Shown piece by piece: positions 46,446-56,455 of a DNA stretch of 64,000 bases. A program made the position numbers and the translations under genes. This DNA is from Emiliania huxleyi CCMP1516 (Eukaryota > Haptophyta > Isochrysidales > Noelaerhabdaceae). Below the pieces are notes generated by a model. That model had not been told where the DNA came from. It did not search any database and saw only the letters and a list, made by a program, of their open reading frames with translations. Numbering within the stretch: position 1 is the stretch's first letter; each line of letters starts with the position of its first letter. Location of the stretch: the NCBI RefSeq assembly GCF_000372725.1, contig NW_005199601.1, positions 551,450-615,449 of the forward strand, read 5' to 3'.

Positions 46446-47888
46446 TCACAGCCCCGGTGCCCATGCCTCGACCTTCTTGGGCAGCGGCTGGTTCGACAGG
46501 TCCTCTCCGTGGCCCAAACAGCAAAAGTCGCCCTCGCCCCAGCTCCAGACGGCGCCGTCGGCGGCGCGAGCGAGGCTGTGGTCGGATCCAGCCGACACAG
46601 CGACGACGCGCTGGCCAGCAAAGGCCTCGACCTTCTTCGGCAGCAGCTGGAGCTGCTGGTCGCCGTGGCCCAGCTTGCCCTTGCCTCCACCGCCCCAGCT
46701 CCAGACGGCGCCGTCGGCGGTGAGGGCGAGGCTGTGCTCTTTCCCTGCCGAGACAGCGACGACGCGCCGGCCAGCAAAGGCCTCGACCTTCTTGGGCAGC
46801 AGCTGGCGCTGCTGCTGGTCGCCGTGGCCCAACTGGCCAAAGAGTCCCTGGCCCCAGCTCCAGAGGGCGCCGTCGGCGGTGAGGGCGAGGCTGTGGCGGG
46901 CTGCAGCCGACACAGCGACGACGCGCTGGCCAGCAAAGGCCTCGACCTTCTTGGGCAGGAACTGGGCCTGCTGGTCGCCGTGGCCCAAGCTGCCAAAGTA
47001 GCCCAAGCCCCAATTCCAAACGGCGCCGTCGGCGGTGAGGGCGAGGCTGTGGTAATCTCCAGCCGACACAGCGACGACGCGCTGTCCAGCCAAGGCCTCG
47101 ATCTTCTTCGGCAGCGGCTGATTCTGCTGGTCGCCGTGGCCCAAGCAGCCGTTCCCTCCCCAACCCCAGCTCCAGACGCTGCCATCGGCGGTGAGGGCGA
47201 GACTGTGGGCGGATCCAGCCGACACAGCGACGACGCGCTGGCCAGCGAAGGCCTCGATCTTCTTCGGCAGCAGCTGGCGCTGCTGGTCGCCGTGGCCCAA
47301 GCGGCCACAGCTGCCCTCACCCCAGCTCCCGACGGCGCCGTCGGCGGTGACGGCGAGGCTGTGGCCAGCTCCAGCCGCCACGCTCACGGCGCGCTCGTCA
47401 CCCAGCGTGGACGGGAGGCGGGTCGGCGTGTTGAGCTGCGTCACGCCCTCGCTGTGGCCGAGGAGGCCTGGGTAGCCCCCCTCCGAGCCGCACGACGACA
47501 GCCGCCCCTCGCCGTCGATGAAGAGGCTGTGGAAGGAGCCCGCCGCCGCCCTCGCCGGCCGGTCGGACTCGCACAGCAACGCCGCAAAGCACAGCCACCG
47601 CACGGCGCAGTCCTCGCCCTCTGGCTTCGCCGGCAGCTCGAAGCCGCGCTCTTGCGCCCACAAGCGGATGCACTGCTCCGCGAGCGAGGCGTGAAAGAGG
47701 AGCGACACGGCCGCGACGCGAGCGATGTCGAGGGGGCTGTCGCAGCGGGAGAGGACGCGCTCGAGGAGCTCCCTGGGTAGGTCGAGCAGGCGGGCGGGCG
47801 GCGGCGCGTCTGGCGTGGGCGCGGCAGCGGCGGAGGACGCGAGGCGGCGCGAGCTGCGGCGCGGTGGGGAGAAAAAAAAAAGTGTCAA
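46446..47888 (-). CDS. F-box protein with a seven-repeat RCC1 propeller (copy 2)
   Basis: Paralogue of 14070..15490 in opposite orientation. ARLLDLPRELLERVLSRCDS begins the F-box, and LWAQERGFELPAKPEGEDCA and SFHSLFIDGEGRLSSCGSEG match copy 1 closely. One degenerate and six clear RCC1 repeats follow, and it ends QPLPKKVEAWAPGL (copy 1: QLLPKKVGAWAPGQ). No in-frame ATG precedes the F-box within about 20 codons; the frame opens from a TTG after a stop. As in copy 1, the conserved frame starts right after a T-rich tract (nine T). Either initiation is non-AUG or a 5' exon was missed. Confidence 0.85.
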   Translation of the reverse strand: MTLFFFSPPRRSSRRLASSAAAAPTPDAPPPARLLDLPRELLERVLSRCDSPLDIARVAAVSLLFHASLAEQCIRLWAQERGFELPAKPEGEDCAVRWLCFAALLCESDRPARAAAGSFHSLFIDGEGRLSSCGSEGGYPGLLGHSEGVTQLNTPTRLPSTLGDERAVSVAAGAGHSLAVTADGAVGSWGEGSCGRLGHGDQQRQLLPKKIEAFAGQRVVAVSAGSAHSLALTADGSVWSWGWGGNGCLGHGDQQNQPLPKKIEALAGQRVVAVSAGDYHSLALTADGAVWNWGLGYFGSLGHGDQQAQFLPKKVEAFAGQRVVAVSAAARHSLALTADGALWSWGQGLFGQLGHGDQQQRQLLPKKVEAFAGRRVVAVSAGKEHSLALTADGAVWSWGGGGKGKLGHGDQQLQLLPKKVEAFAGQRVVAVSAGSDHSLARAADGAVWSWGEGDFCCLGHGEDLSNQPLPKKVEAWAPGL

Positions 47889-48327
47889 ACCTTGACTCTC
47901 TCACACCCAGCCCTCTCCGCGCGGCGATGCGCCCTCCCCCCTCGCTTTTGCAAAATCCTGCAAAGGTGGGGACGTGTCTGTCCTCGACCCAGCCCTAGCT
48001 TGGGATGTCCGTTGTATTTATTTATTTATTACAGGCTCGAATATAAAGAATTCAGACTCTTAGGTGGTCGGCAGTGCCGCCGGGACACGTCACAGGCGAG
48101 CGACCACTCGGAAGCGGGAGGCCGACGCCGGGCACGTCGACGAGCGGTGGCAGGTGGCGGTCGCCGCTGTGCAGCACGCGCGGAGGCGAGAGGGCAGTGC
48201 TGGCGAAATGGAGGCAGAGCATCCGGGCGTGCGACTTGGAAGGCGGTGATAGACGGTGGCCAGCGCCCACAAGCGGCGGGCGTGTTTTCTTTCTTCGCGG
48301 CTTGTAAATTGGAGAGCCTCTCCTATC
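47889..48327. other. intergenic, no gene seen
   Basis: AT-rich TTTATTTATTTATTAC at about 48012 and short frames only. Confidence 0.45.
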
Positions 48328-48367
48328 GCTAACCCTAACCCTAACCCTAGGAACCCTAACCCTAGGA
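48328..48367. repeat. interstitial telomere-like repeat (CCCTAA)n
   Basis: CTAACCCTAACCCTAACCCT, then AGGAACCCTAACCCTAGG: about five TTAGGG-type units inside the sequence rather than at a chromosome end. Confidence 0.85.
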
Positions 48368-48410
48368 GTTTCTGTATCGTGCAAACATGCTACTTGCACG
48401 CCCATCTGAG

Positions 48411-49451
48411 CTACCTCTTAAGCGGGGTGATGCGCGAGCTCGCCGCGAGCGCCGCGGCGAGGCCCGCGGCCGCGCCGCGCGGATGGCTCGGCGGCGACTG
48501 CGCCTCATGCTCTGAGAAGAACCACGCGGGATTGCCGAGCACGCTGTGGAGGCTCGCGAGGTAGCCGAGGACTTGCCCTCTAGACATCCAGTGGAGATTC
48601 ATCCCGAAGTTCTTCGTCCCCGGCGCGACCCGTGTCTCGTGAATCCACCACGGCGGAACGAAGAGAACGTCTCCCCGGCGCTGCGTGACCTCGAGGCGCG
48701 GCGCAGCGGATTTCTCGCGGAGCATCATCTCCGCGTTGCCCGACCAGCGGTGCTCAAAGTGGCCGAAAAACTGGGGCGCCACGAGCGTCCACCGCTTCTC
48801 TTCCTGGAGGCAGAAGCTGAGGAAGCGGTCCATATGCGCATGGAGGTAGTAGACGGCCGTCCGTCCCGCGTGGAAGAAATGGGTTACCACGGGTGCCGTC
48901 ATGCGATCGACGGACAAGGCCTCAGGCACGGCCATCGTCGCGTGAAGCGTCTCGTCGAGGCGTTTCCGCTCCGCCGCCGTGGCCATGCGCGTGTGCACCT
49001 CGAAGTAGTTCCCGTCGCGGTCGATGTCGTGTCCGTCGAACGACGCGATCTTCTCTCGCAGCGTCGACGGGCTACACGGAACCTGCTCGATTATCTGCTT
49101 GCTCTTGTTGTCAGCGCCCACGAACTCAAAGTGGCGTTGGATCTTGCCGTTGCACGGAGCGAACAGGTTCTGGGCCTCTTCGGGGAAGTAGCCGACGTCC
49201 GTAAGTCCCACGCCGTCCGGAATGCAGCCTTCGAAGAGGATCGGCCGGTCCGCGTCGAACGCGCGGTCCATCTGATCGCATGGGAGCTTGAGCAGCGACG
49301 GCGACGGCGCGCCGCGCACAGCGTGCCAGAGGTCGAGGCTGCACGGCATACCGCCGAAGAATGTCAGGTCGGCCGCATTCTCGAACGTGACGAGGCGCGC
49401 GCACGCGATGGCAGCGCAGACGGTTGCGAGCACTAGCTGCGAAGGCTTCAT
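48411..49451 (-). CDS. secreted cupin/JmjC-like Fe(II)/2OG oxygenase
   Basis: 346 residues from the ATG at 49451 with a signal peptide (MKPSQLVLATVCAAIACA). The core has TAVYYLHAHMDRFLSFCLQE (HxxxD-type metal residues), EKRWTLVAPQFFGHF, then QRRGDVLFVPPWWIHETRV (distal His) and NFGMNLHWMS, the order of cupin_8/JmjC hydroxylases. Upstream, DRPILFEGCIPDG fits the conserved 'P.i..g' strand before the jelly roll. A single continuous frame. An ER or secretory hydroxylase acting on protein is the natural inference; the substrate is unknown. Confidence 0.75.
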   Translation of the reverse strand: MKPSQLVLATVCAAIACARLVTFENAADLTFFGGMPCSLDLWHAVRGAPSPSLLKLPCDQMDRAFDADRPILFEGCIPDGVGLTDVGYFPEEAQNLFAPCNGKIQRHFEFVGADNKSKQIIEQVPCSPSTLREKIASFDGHDIDRDGNYFEVHTRMATAAERKRLDETLHATMAVPEALSVDRMTAPVVTHFFHAGRTAVYYLHAHMDRFLSFCLQEEKRWTLVAPQFFGHFEHRWSGNAEMMLREKSAAPRLEVTQRRGDVLFVPPWWIHETRVAPGTKNFGMNLHWMSRGQVLGYLASLHSVLGNPAWFFSEHEAQSPPSHPRGAAAGLAAALAASSRITPLKR

Positions 49452-49550
49452 TGACGTGCTGCTTGCTTTTTCGCGCTGTCCTGGATGTTCCAGAGCGCGC
49501 CAAGGTCCGCCGTAGATGCTTTTTCATTCACCACACGCGTACTCGCATAA

Positions 49551-50791
49551 TGTGGGTAAACGAAAAAAGTAGCGCCCAATTCGTCTACGTACGGCTTAGT
49601 GTGTGGTTGGGGTGGCCTCAGGCATCCCCAAGGGAGCCTCTGCGGTGCCACATAAGCAGCTTAGTGATTGTCGAGACTTTAAGGGATTCGTTTGAAGATC
49701 TCGCAAACAAGACAGACACTACTATGGTCACCAGTAAACGAAAATTCGACTTTGACGTCTGGGGGGGCGACCCCCCCATCTTTGTTTACCGATGCGTCCT
49801 AGAATGCAAAAACGCATTCTAGGACGCACTTTTCATCTCAAAGATACCATGTGTCTCGGGTACACATGCACAGCGCGTCTTTTGAGACAGCAACGCCAAT
49901 CGGAGATGCCGCGAGCAATCCGGGATGCGTGGAGCAACTAATATCGACTCGCGTATCTTAGGATGCTCGAGCATACCGAGGACAGCGAGCGTCTAAGTAG
50001 GAGGCCTACTAGACGCACTCTAATCCAGAGACGCATTTGGTAAACCGCAAAGATGGGGGGGTCGCCCCCCCAGACGTGAGGGATAATATCTCAACAGACT
50101 GGGTGAGAGCATAGCATTATTATTGCATATTAGGCCGCATAAGGTCAGACTTGACCCCACAAGCATCCAGAACCCGATGCTCCGGCTCGACTGTGCCGGC
50201 ACACTGCCTCCTCGCGCACGCGGCTAGCAGGCCGTTGCGGCCCGTGGTGCACCAGAGAGAGAGGTCGACGCGTTGCCCCCGCTGGCGACCCCGCGCGGCT
50301 CAGGCCGGCCAGAAGGTGTGTGGTGACGGCACCGTGGCAGGAGTGCGGAGATGAGCTCGCCGAACGCGAGCAGCAGATGGCCAAAGTGTGCCAGCGCGAG
50401 AGCCTCGCGAGCGGGCGCAGAAGGAGCTCGCCGTGACACGATGCCGGGCGGTGGTGGTGCTCTGGCGACTGTGCACAGTGGGCAAAGTCAGGCTGCAGCA
50501 GGGCAGCACGATGGTAGTGCCCTGCTGCAGCCTGGCCTGACATGCACAGGGCGAACAGAGACACTACTATCGTCTGGCGCTCGTCACCGAATCTGGGCGA
50601 ACTTCGACCGCCGCCACAGCTCACCACGAGCACGCAGCGACAAAATGCTGACTGTACGGAAGTTGAGGCTGGTCGAGAGGAAGAGGCTGCCGTGCGAGCC
50701 GGCAGCTGGCTGGCTCGGGCGGACTGACTCCGGCGTGTTTTTTCGGCTTCTTCTTTCATAGTAGCGTATACGCTACTTTCGTTTACCCACA
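49551..50791. mobile_element. outer TIR element, about 1.24 kb, non-coding
   Basis: Left end TGTGGGTAAACGAAAAAAGT continuing to AGCG (49551..49574); right end CGCTACTTTCGTTTACCCAC plus A (50771..50791), inverse with a three-base gap. No clear target duplication. It contains the smaller TIR element at 49756..50076. No transposase seen; a minus-strand frame at 50145..50912 crosses the right end and is not trusted. Confidence 0.6.
49756..50076. mobile_element. nested MITE-like element, 321 bp
   Basis: Left end CGTCTGGGGGGGCGACCCCC, continuing to ATCTTTGTTTACC; right end GGTAAACCGCAAAGATGG continuing to CCCCCCAGACG, inverse over about 35 bases. Flanked by TGA on both sides (a possible 3-bp target duplication). 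Inside, 49793..49828 is a perfect hairpin (TGCGTCCTAGAATGC, AAAAAC, GCATTCTAGGACGCA). Confidence 0.75.
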
Positions 50792-51134
50792 CTAGTGTGG
50801 GACCTGCGGCGGTACCCGTCTCTGTTGTTCGGGCAGTGAGAGACGCAGGATCTGCACGCCAAAGTGGCGCCACTCCGCATTTGCATTTTGGTTTTGGGTT
50901 GTCGGAGATCATCCATCAGCACTCATGTCTCATCAGTCAGTCACGTCAGTCAAAGCAGCCGTGGCACTCATCAGTCAGTCACGGCAGTCAAAGCAGTCGT
51001 GGCACGTGGAGCAGTCGCTGCATGCAACGGCGCCGCCACACGCTCCGGACGACCCCGACACACACCGACACACCACGCACAATGGGAGGCTATCGCGCAC
51101 GATCGGGCATCGCGCCGCAAACAACTCGCCGCAC

Positions 51135-51138
<4 letters not shown>
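50792..51138. other. intergenic, no gene seen
   Basis: Contains short direct repeats (CATCAGTCAGTCACG) near 50.93-50.99 kb. Confidence 0.4.
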
Positions 51139-51165
<27 letters not shown>

Positions 51166-51680
51166 AAAATCCCCCCCCCCCCGGAGAACCCAAAAACCCT
51201 TAAAGGTCAGCCCTCCCTCAATGGGGGCGGGGCTTTCCCCCCGGGCCTTTTTCGCCTTTTTAAAGGGGGGGGGGGGCCCCCCCCCCCCCCAAACCGGTTT
51301 TGGGGGGAAACCCCCGAACCCCCCCCGATGGGGGGATGCCCAAAGGCCCCCTTGGCCCCCGGCCCAAAGGAAAACAATTAGGGGGGGAATTGGGGGAACC
51401 CCCCTTTTTTTACCCCCTCAAAAACCGGAAGGCCCCCGAAAGCCCCCCTTGAAGGCCCCAGGCCCGGGGGGGGAAAAGCCCCCCCCCAAAAAAGGATTTT
51501 CCCAAAGGAACCCTTTTCCCCCCGGGGTGGGGGCCCGGCCCCTTTTTCGGAATTCCAAAACCCCCCCCACTTGGAAAGGGGGTTCCCCCCTTTACAAAAT
51601 CCCCGAATTGGAGCCACTTTGGGCACCCTGGGGCAAAAATTAAAACTCCCCCCCCCCCCGGGGGGAAAAAACCCCCCAGG
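51139..51680. other. probable low-quality sequence
   Basis: Begins with a run of about 25 G. It then consists of exaggerated homopolymers of all four bases with almost no normal dinucleotide texture, ending near 51680. It looks like degraded base calling after a poly-G tract, not a biological sequence. Confidence 0.75.
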
Positions 51681-52250
51681 GACCAGCTGTTGGCGTCGCC
51701 GTTTTGATCGAGCTGCATCCACTGCATGGTTTCGTAGTCAAGCGTAAACGCCCAGGAGTTGGTGCCTGGGTGACTTGCTGATGAGAGCGCCTTCCAGGCG
51801 GGTAGTCGTGCCCCTCACCTACGGTCATACGGCGGCGTCAGAGGGGGGGAAGGGGCGCGAAGCGTGAACATGGAGGCAAGCAGGTGGTGGCTGCACCTGG
51901 CCAAAGCCGGCGACCTCGAAGTTGTCGTAGCTTGTGCGGATATCGCTGAGCGTGAGAGGGACCGGATCGGCAGCAGCATGGGCGGCCGCGTCAGCGGCCG
52001 GAGAGGCCGGAGAGCCATCCGACGGAGGCCGGTCGTGCATCGGCGCGTCAGCCGCAGGGGCCGGGGGGGCGGCGGCATCCATCGCTGCGGGTCGCTGCGG
52101 GCCGACGATTGTGGACTGATCGATCGTGGCGGGCGGATTTCGGCTGGGACGTTCTACGGTTAAACCAAGAGCGTCGGCGCCGACAAGAGAGACTTATAAG
52201 GGTAGATTCTGCGAGTAGATAAGGCGGGAGACGAAATCGTGCGTGTGCGA
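51681..52250. other. no confident gene
   Basis: Overlapping frames on both strands at 51.8-52.3 kb; none has family-level motifs. Confidence 0.4.
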
Positions 52251-52254
52251 GGAC

Positions 52255-52567
52255 CTTGTAAAATTCTTTTTCGGTGTCGTACCTGTGTCGAACCTGTGTG
52301 CTGTGAGAGGGACTTGGCTTCGTTGAATTCTTTTTCGATAGCATTGCCGTTCTTAACGGAGTCGCTTAGGCGGGTGTGCCTGTGATAGTGCTAGCACGCG
52401 CCAGTTCGCACCAGTGTCGAGCCTGTCTGCTGTGAGATAGAGTTGTTTTGTTTAAATTCTTCGAGATCAAAATTCTTTTTCGTGGTGTACCTGTGTTAGT
52501 GCCAGTGCGAGCCAGTCCCGTGCCCAGTGTTGTGCGAGGGAGCTCGGTTGTAAAATTCTTTTTCGAT
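52255..52567 (+). repeat. tandem 5'-leader repeat array upstream of ABCE1
   Basis: Copies of the T-rich core at about 52262 (AAAATTCTTTTTCGG), 52325, 52455 (short), 52470 and 52554, each preceded by a variant of GTACCTGTGTCGAACCTGTG and GCTGTGAGAG. The last core ends about 35 bases before the ABCE1 start codon. Confidence 0.75.
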
Positions 52568-52602
52568 CAGGAGGACGTACGACTCAATCCATTGCAACCC
52601 CA

Positions 52603-54454
52603 ATGCCCAGCAAAGCGAAACGGAAGGGGCAGACGAGCCGCACGCTTGCCGACGAGGGTCTCCTCCGGGGCGTTAAGGACCCGCCTGCGTGGTTTGCCGA
52701 GCAGCGGCCACTTCACCAGTTCGGGGACGCCTTCCGGCTGTACGGGCTCCCCAGCCCTCGGGCAGCGCAGGTCCTCGGCATTCTGGGTGCCAATGGATGC
52801 GGCAAGTCCACTGTACTCTCCATCTTCTCGGGCAGCCTTCAGCCCAACCTTGGTGCATCGGCGCCGCCCAAGGACTGGGTCCGTGCGGCGCCGGTGCGCA
52901 CTGGAATCAGGTCGCTGCTCGCCAGCCAACCGCGCGTTGCGTCCAAGCCGCAGTACGTCGAGGAGGTGGCCGCCAAGTACGCGGGCCGCCATGTCGGCTC
53001 GGTGTTGGAGCAGGAGGACACGCGCGCAGCCGGCGCGGTTGTTGTGGAGCAACTGGAGCTCGCTCACTTGTGGGAGAGGACGGTGGATACACTCTCCGGC
53101 GGCGAGCTGCAGCGCTTTTCGATTGCGCTTGTCTGCGTGCAGACCGCAGACCTGTATATCGTTGACGAGCCCTCCTCCTTTCTCGACGTTCGGCAGCGGT
53201 TGCGAGCGGCGCGCGCGCTGCTCGATCTGCGCGCCGGCGCGTGGACCGGAACGCCCAGCTTTCTTCAGCCACAAAAACATCGAGTGGCTTTATCCAGGCG
53301 ACCGCTACGTCCTCGTGGTCGAACACGACCTCGCGGTGCTCGACTACCTCGCGGACATGGTCGTACTCGTGGTTGGAGCGCCCAATCAGTACGGGATGGT
53401 GAGCGTGAGGCAGGGTCGGATCGGGAGAGCTCGGAGATCAGCTTAGCACGTTGCGCCTGCCCCACCCGGCTTAGGTGTCCTTGCCCTACCGCACGGGCGT
53501 CGGCATCAACATGTTTCTGCGTGGTGCCGTCCCTCGCGTCACCAGTGCAGGTGAGCTCCCGTTCCGCGAGACAGTCCTCGACTTTGGAGCCAGGTGACTT
53601 CTGCCTTTCACCGCGTCTCTCCCTTGGCTTTGCCTCACGCCGCCCCTCCCCCCTCTCCCAGGGCGCCGCCACAGGTCGGGCCGTGCTGGCACTACCCGGC
53701 GGCAGTGATCACCCGGCCGGGCGCCTTCCGGCTGCAGGTTGCGGCGGGGGCGTTCAACGCGGGTGAGATTGTGGTGCTGCTCGGCGAGAACGGCACGGGC
53801 AAGACCACGTTCATGAAGCTGCTGTGTGGGGAGGTCGACCCGGATGGCGGGAAGGGGGTCTTTGAGCGCCGCCGCGTGGCGTACAAGGCGCAGGATCCGG
53901 CGGATCTCCGCGCGCGGCACGCGGGTACGGTGCAGGAGGCGCTGGCAAGCGCCGCTGCGGGCGAGTTGCCGCCGGCGGAGGAGCTCGAGCTCGTGGCGAC
54001 AATGCTTGAGCGGCCAGTCTCGTCGCTCAGCGGCGGAGAGCTGCAGCGGCTGGCGATCGTGCTCGCCCTTTCCGTGGATGCCGAGGTCGTCCTGATGGAC
54101 GAGCCCTCCGCGTATCTCGATGCCGAGCAACGCATCGCCACTTGCCAGGCCATCCGACGCTGCATCTCGCGGACTGGCCGAATGGCGCTCGTGGTGGAGC
54201 ACGACTTTATGATGGCCAACTACCTCGCCGACCGCGTGGTGGTCTTCTCGGGCGAGCCGGGGCGCTCCTGCGCCCTGTCCGCGCCGCTGCCGGTGGAGGA
54301 GGGTATGAACTCGTTCCTGGCGCACGTGGGCGTGACCTTCCGCTGCGATCACGACAGCGGACGGCCGCGGGTGAACAAGCCGCAGAGCGCCAAGGACCGG
54401 GCGCAGACGCGGGCCGGGACCTACTACGTGCTTAACGCGGTGGGCGAAGATTAG
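52603..54454 (+). CDS. ABCE1: ABCE1/RLI-type ATPase lacking the N-terminal Fe-S domain (ribosome recycling)
   Basis: Exons 52603..53230, 53298..53398, 53475..53593 and 53662..54454 give 546 residues, all phases consistent. Domain 1: LGILGANGCGKST (Walker A), ASKPQYVEEVAAKYAG, LSGGELQRFSIALVCVQ, LYIVDEPSSFLDVRQR, VVEHDLAVLDYLADM. The ABCE1 hinge follows (YGMVSLPYRTGVGINMFLRG). Domain 2: VVLLGENGTGKTTFMKLLCG, LSGGELQRLAIVLALSV, VVLMDEPSAYLDAEQRIA, VVEHDFMMANYLADRVVVF. The end is FLAHVGVTFRCDHDSGRPRV...GTYYVLN. Both nucleotide sites look intact. Family members usually start with about 75 residues holding eight Cys for two 4Fe-4S clusters; here the first 60 residues have none. Introns are 53231..53297 (GC-AG), 53399..53474 (GT-AG) and 53594..53661 (GT-AG). 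A second, canonical copy elsewhere is likely. Confidence 0.9.
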
Positions 54455-54901
54455 TATGAGTTAACCTAGAGGGACTTCGTTCGCACCTGCCAACACAGCG
54501 ATCACGCGCCGCCCCGCCAAGGCCTCAATCTAGTGCTCGAGGTGCAGCTGCAGGTCTGCTGGTTTTCACGTTCAGGTAAGGAAGTCTAAAGTCAAATGTC
54601 AATCGCCCCAAAACTTTCCTTTAGGCAAAACAAGTGTGTGCTCACATAGATCAAGATCAGATCTGCGACACGCCCAAGGTTGCCCCGCGCCTGTCCTGTG
54701 TACAGGCGCGGGATGTATCATCCCGCCGTCCCGCCGTCCCTTCTGCCTCGTCATCACCAAAAGCCCTTCTGCCTCGTCATCACCAAAAGATCTCACGCAG
54801 CCTCGACTTTCCCCTCCCCCTCCTCCCCCTCCTCGTCATAGTCCTCCTCGTCCTCCTCGCCCGCGTCCTCCTCCCCCGCCTGCGCGCGGGGAGAGAGGGG
54901 G
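54455..54901. other. intergenic, no gene seen
   Basis: Between convergent ABCE1 and cyclophilin genes; a CCTCGTCATCACCAAAAG direct repeat near 54.75-54.79 kb. Confidence 0.45.
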
Positions 54902-55948
54902 TCATCGCGGCAAAGCAGGCCGACGGCAGAAGACACGCACCTCCGCCTCATAGTCCTCCTCCTCCTCCTCCTCGTCCTCCTCCTCCTCCTCGACCTCCTC
55001 CTCCTCCCCTGCCTCCTCCTCCTCCTCCCCTGCCTCCTCCTCCTCCTCCTCCTCCTCCTCCTCCTCCTCCTCCGCCGCCGCCTCCACCTCCTCCTCCTCC
55101 GTCACCTCAGCCTCCTCCCCTGCCACCTCATCCTCCGCCTCCGGCTCGCCCGCGTCCTCCTCCGCCTCCTCCGCCGCCGCGCCGCCAGCCTCCACCGCCC
55201 CTCCTCCTAGCAGCGTGCAACCCACGATCCGGTCCATCTTTGGAAACTTGTCGGCAAGGTACTTGGCCGCGTCCGGCCGGTCGGGCTGCATCCGCCCTTG
55301 GTCCGGCGCGTCACCTACTCGAACCTCGCCGCGTCGAGACGCCCCCCCCTCCCTCCTGCCCGTGCGGCTGCTGCGATCCGCACCGTACCCCGAGTAGATT
55401 GCTCGCACCACGGGCATCCCGCTCACCACGCGGCCGACGGGAACCTCCCATTGCCTGTGGCCGAGGCCGGGCTGGCTGCCCAGCGTGATGAAGAGGTGGG
55501 TGGAGCGAGAGTCCGTCCCGTAGCCCGCGAACGAGAGGATGCCGTCGGTAAACGGCACGCCGGCCGGCCGCGGGTCGTCGCGGATGTTGCCCTGCGACTG
55601 CCAGTGCCTCTGCTTCTCCGCGCTCGTCGAGATTCCGAACTGGACGAGAAACTGGCGGAGAGAGTGGCGAGGGTGGGAAATGACTGTGGCTTGTGCGTGG
55701 GTGTGTGCGTGTGTGCGTGCCGCCGCGCGCGTCGCGCGCACGTTGGGAAGCATGCGGAAAAAGGGAAGCTGCTCGAAGAAGCCCGACTTCGCCATCCCAA
55801 GGACACGCTCCACGCCGGCGGGCGCCCAGTCGGGACGCAATTCAATCGTGAAGCTGGAGTCGTCGACCTGGACCGTTGTCTTGCAGACGAGGGTCGGGGC
55901 AGCGGCGGGGACCGGAGCAGCGGTAGCCGCGACCAGGAACATGGCCAT
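54902..55948 (-). CDS. cyclophilin-type peptidyl-prolyl isomerase with poly-Glu tail
   Basis: Exons 55948..55742, 55651..55384 and 55314..54902; both introns are GT-AG with short GTG edge repeats. The ATG is at 55948 or 55942. The N-terminus is hydrophobic (MFLVAATAAPVPAAAPTLVC), a likely signal. Domain order: FTIELRPDWAPAGVERVLGM, FFEQLPFFRMLPN-FLVQFGIS, VPFTDGILSFAGYG, STHLFITLGSQPGLG, WEVPVGRVVSGMPVVRAIYS, GYGDAPDQGRMQPDRPDA, KYLADKFPKMDRIVGCTLL. The active-site Arg after FF is present (FFRMLPN). The Trp/His cyclosporin-contact segment is unusual. The C-terminal 80 residues are almost all Glu/Asp/Ala from a (TCC)n repeat at 54950..55075. A secretory or lumenal folding role is inferred. Confidence 0.78.
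   Translation of the reverse strand: MAMFLVAATAAPVPAAAPTLVCKTTVQVDDSSFTIELRPDWAPAGVERVLGMAKSGFFEQLPFFRMLPNVRATRAAARTHAHTHAQATVISHPRHSLRQFLVQFGISTSAEKQRHWQSQGNIRDDPRPAGVPFTDGILSFAGYGTDSRSTHLFITLGSQPGLGHRQWEVPVGRVVSGMPVVRAIYSGYGADRSSRTGRREGGASRRGEVRVGDAPDQGRMQPDRPDAAKYLADKFPKMDRIVGCTLLGGGAVEAGGAAAEEAEEDAGEPEAEDEVAGEEAEVTEEEEVEAAAEEEEEEEEEEEEEAGEEEEEAGEEEEVEEEEEDEEEEEEDYEAEVRVFCRRPALPR
54950..55080. repeat. (TCCTCC)n microsatellite, coding poly-Glu
   Basis: On the minus strand encodes the acidic tail of the cyclophilin. Confidence 0.9.
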
Positions 55949-56455
55949 TCGTACAAGTTAGAGGTAAGAAGAAATCGCGCTCCTCAGCGCACAACCCCGG
56001 GCCCCGAAATTGGCAGTACTGGTCTGCGAGAGGTTGAGGTGCGAGCCATGGTGCATGGAGGCCCTGGGGATGGGGGGAGACCACCCGCGGGCCTAGAACA
56101 AGGCCCGCGCGCAGGGGGGTGGGACATTGAGACCGGTCACAGAAACGCATAACCCCGGGCCAAACAGTCTTTTCACAGTCTAGGCAGTCTGGCGCAGTCT
56201 GGCGCAGTCTGATGCAGTCTGACGCAGTCAGACGGACGATAAAATCGGGCTGACTGTTGGACGGCCAACGGGTCTCCGCACCCATGGCCAACAACGGTCT
56301 CCGGCCAACAAAGTCCGACGGCAGCTGCGGCGGCCCTTCGTGTTGGAGAGTCGAGATATTGAGAGTGTGACTAGGAGGGAGGGACGCTAGGGATTCTCAA
56401 AGGTATGTATGTAACTATTGAGAGGATTTGGGTTAGCACGTAGCACCAGCTCGAA
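55949..56455. other. intergenic, (GCAGTCTGGC)n short repeat
   Basis: Around 56180..56235 a decamer of type GTCTGGCGCA/GTCTGATGCA repeats five times. No ORF. Confidence 0.6.

Noticed and set aside
48328-48367. telomere-like repeat as a true chromosome end
   Set aside because: Ordinary genes continue on both sides and only about five imperfect units are present.
51139-51680. G/C-homopolymer region as a novel structured element
   Set aside because: Homopolymers of all bases are stretched together after a poly-G run, which is typical of failed base calling; nothing biological should be built on it.
54634-55488. plus-strand proline-rich ORF opposite the cyclophilin
   Set aside because: Shadow of the poly-Glu (TCC)n tail; the minus strand carries a recognisable PPIase.
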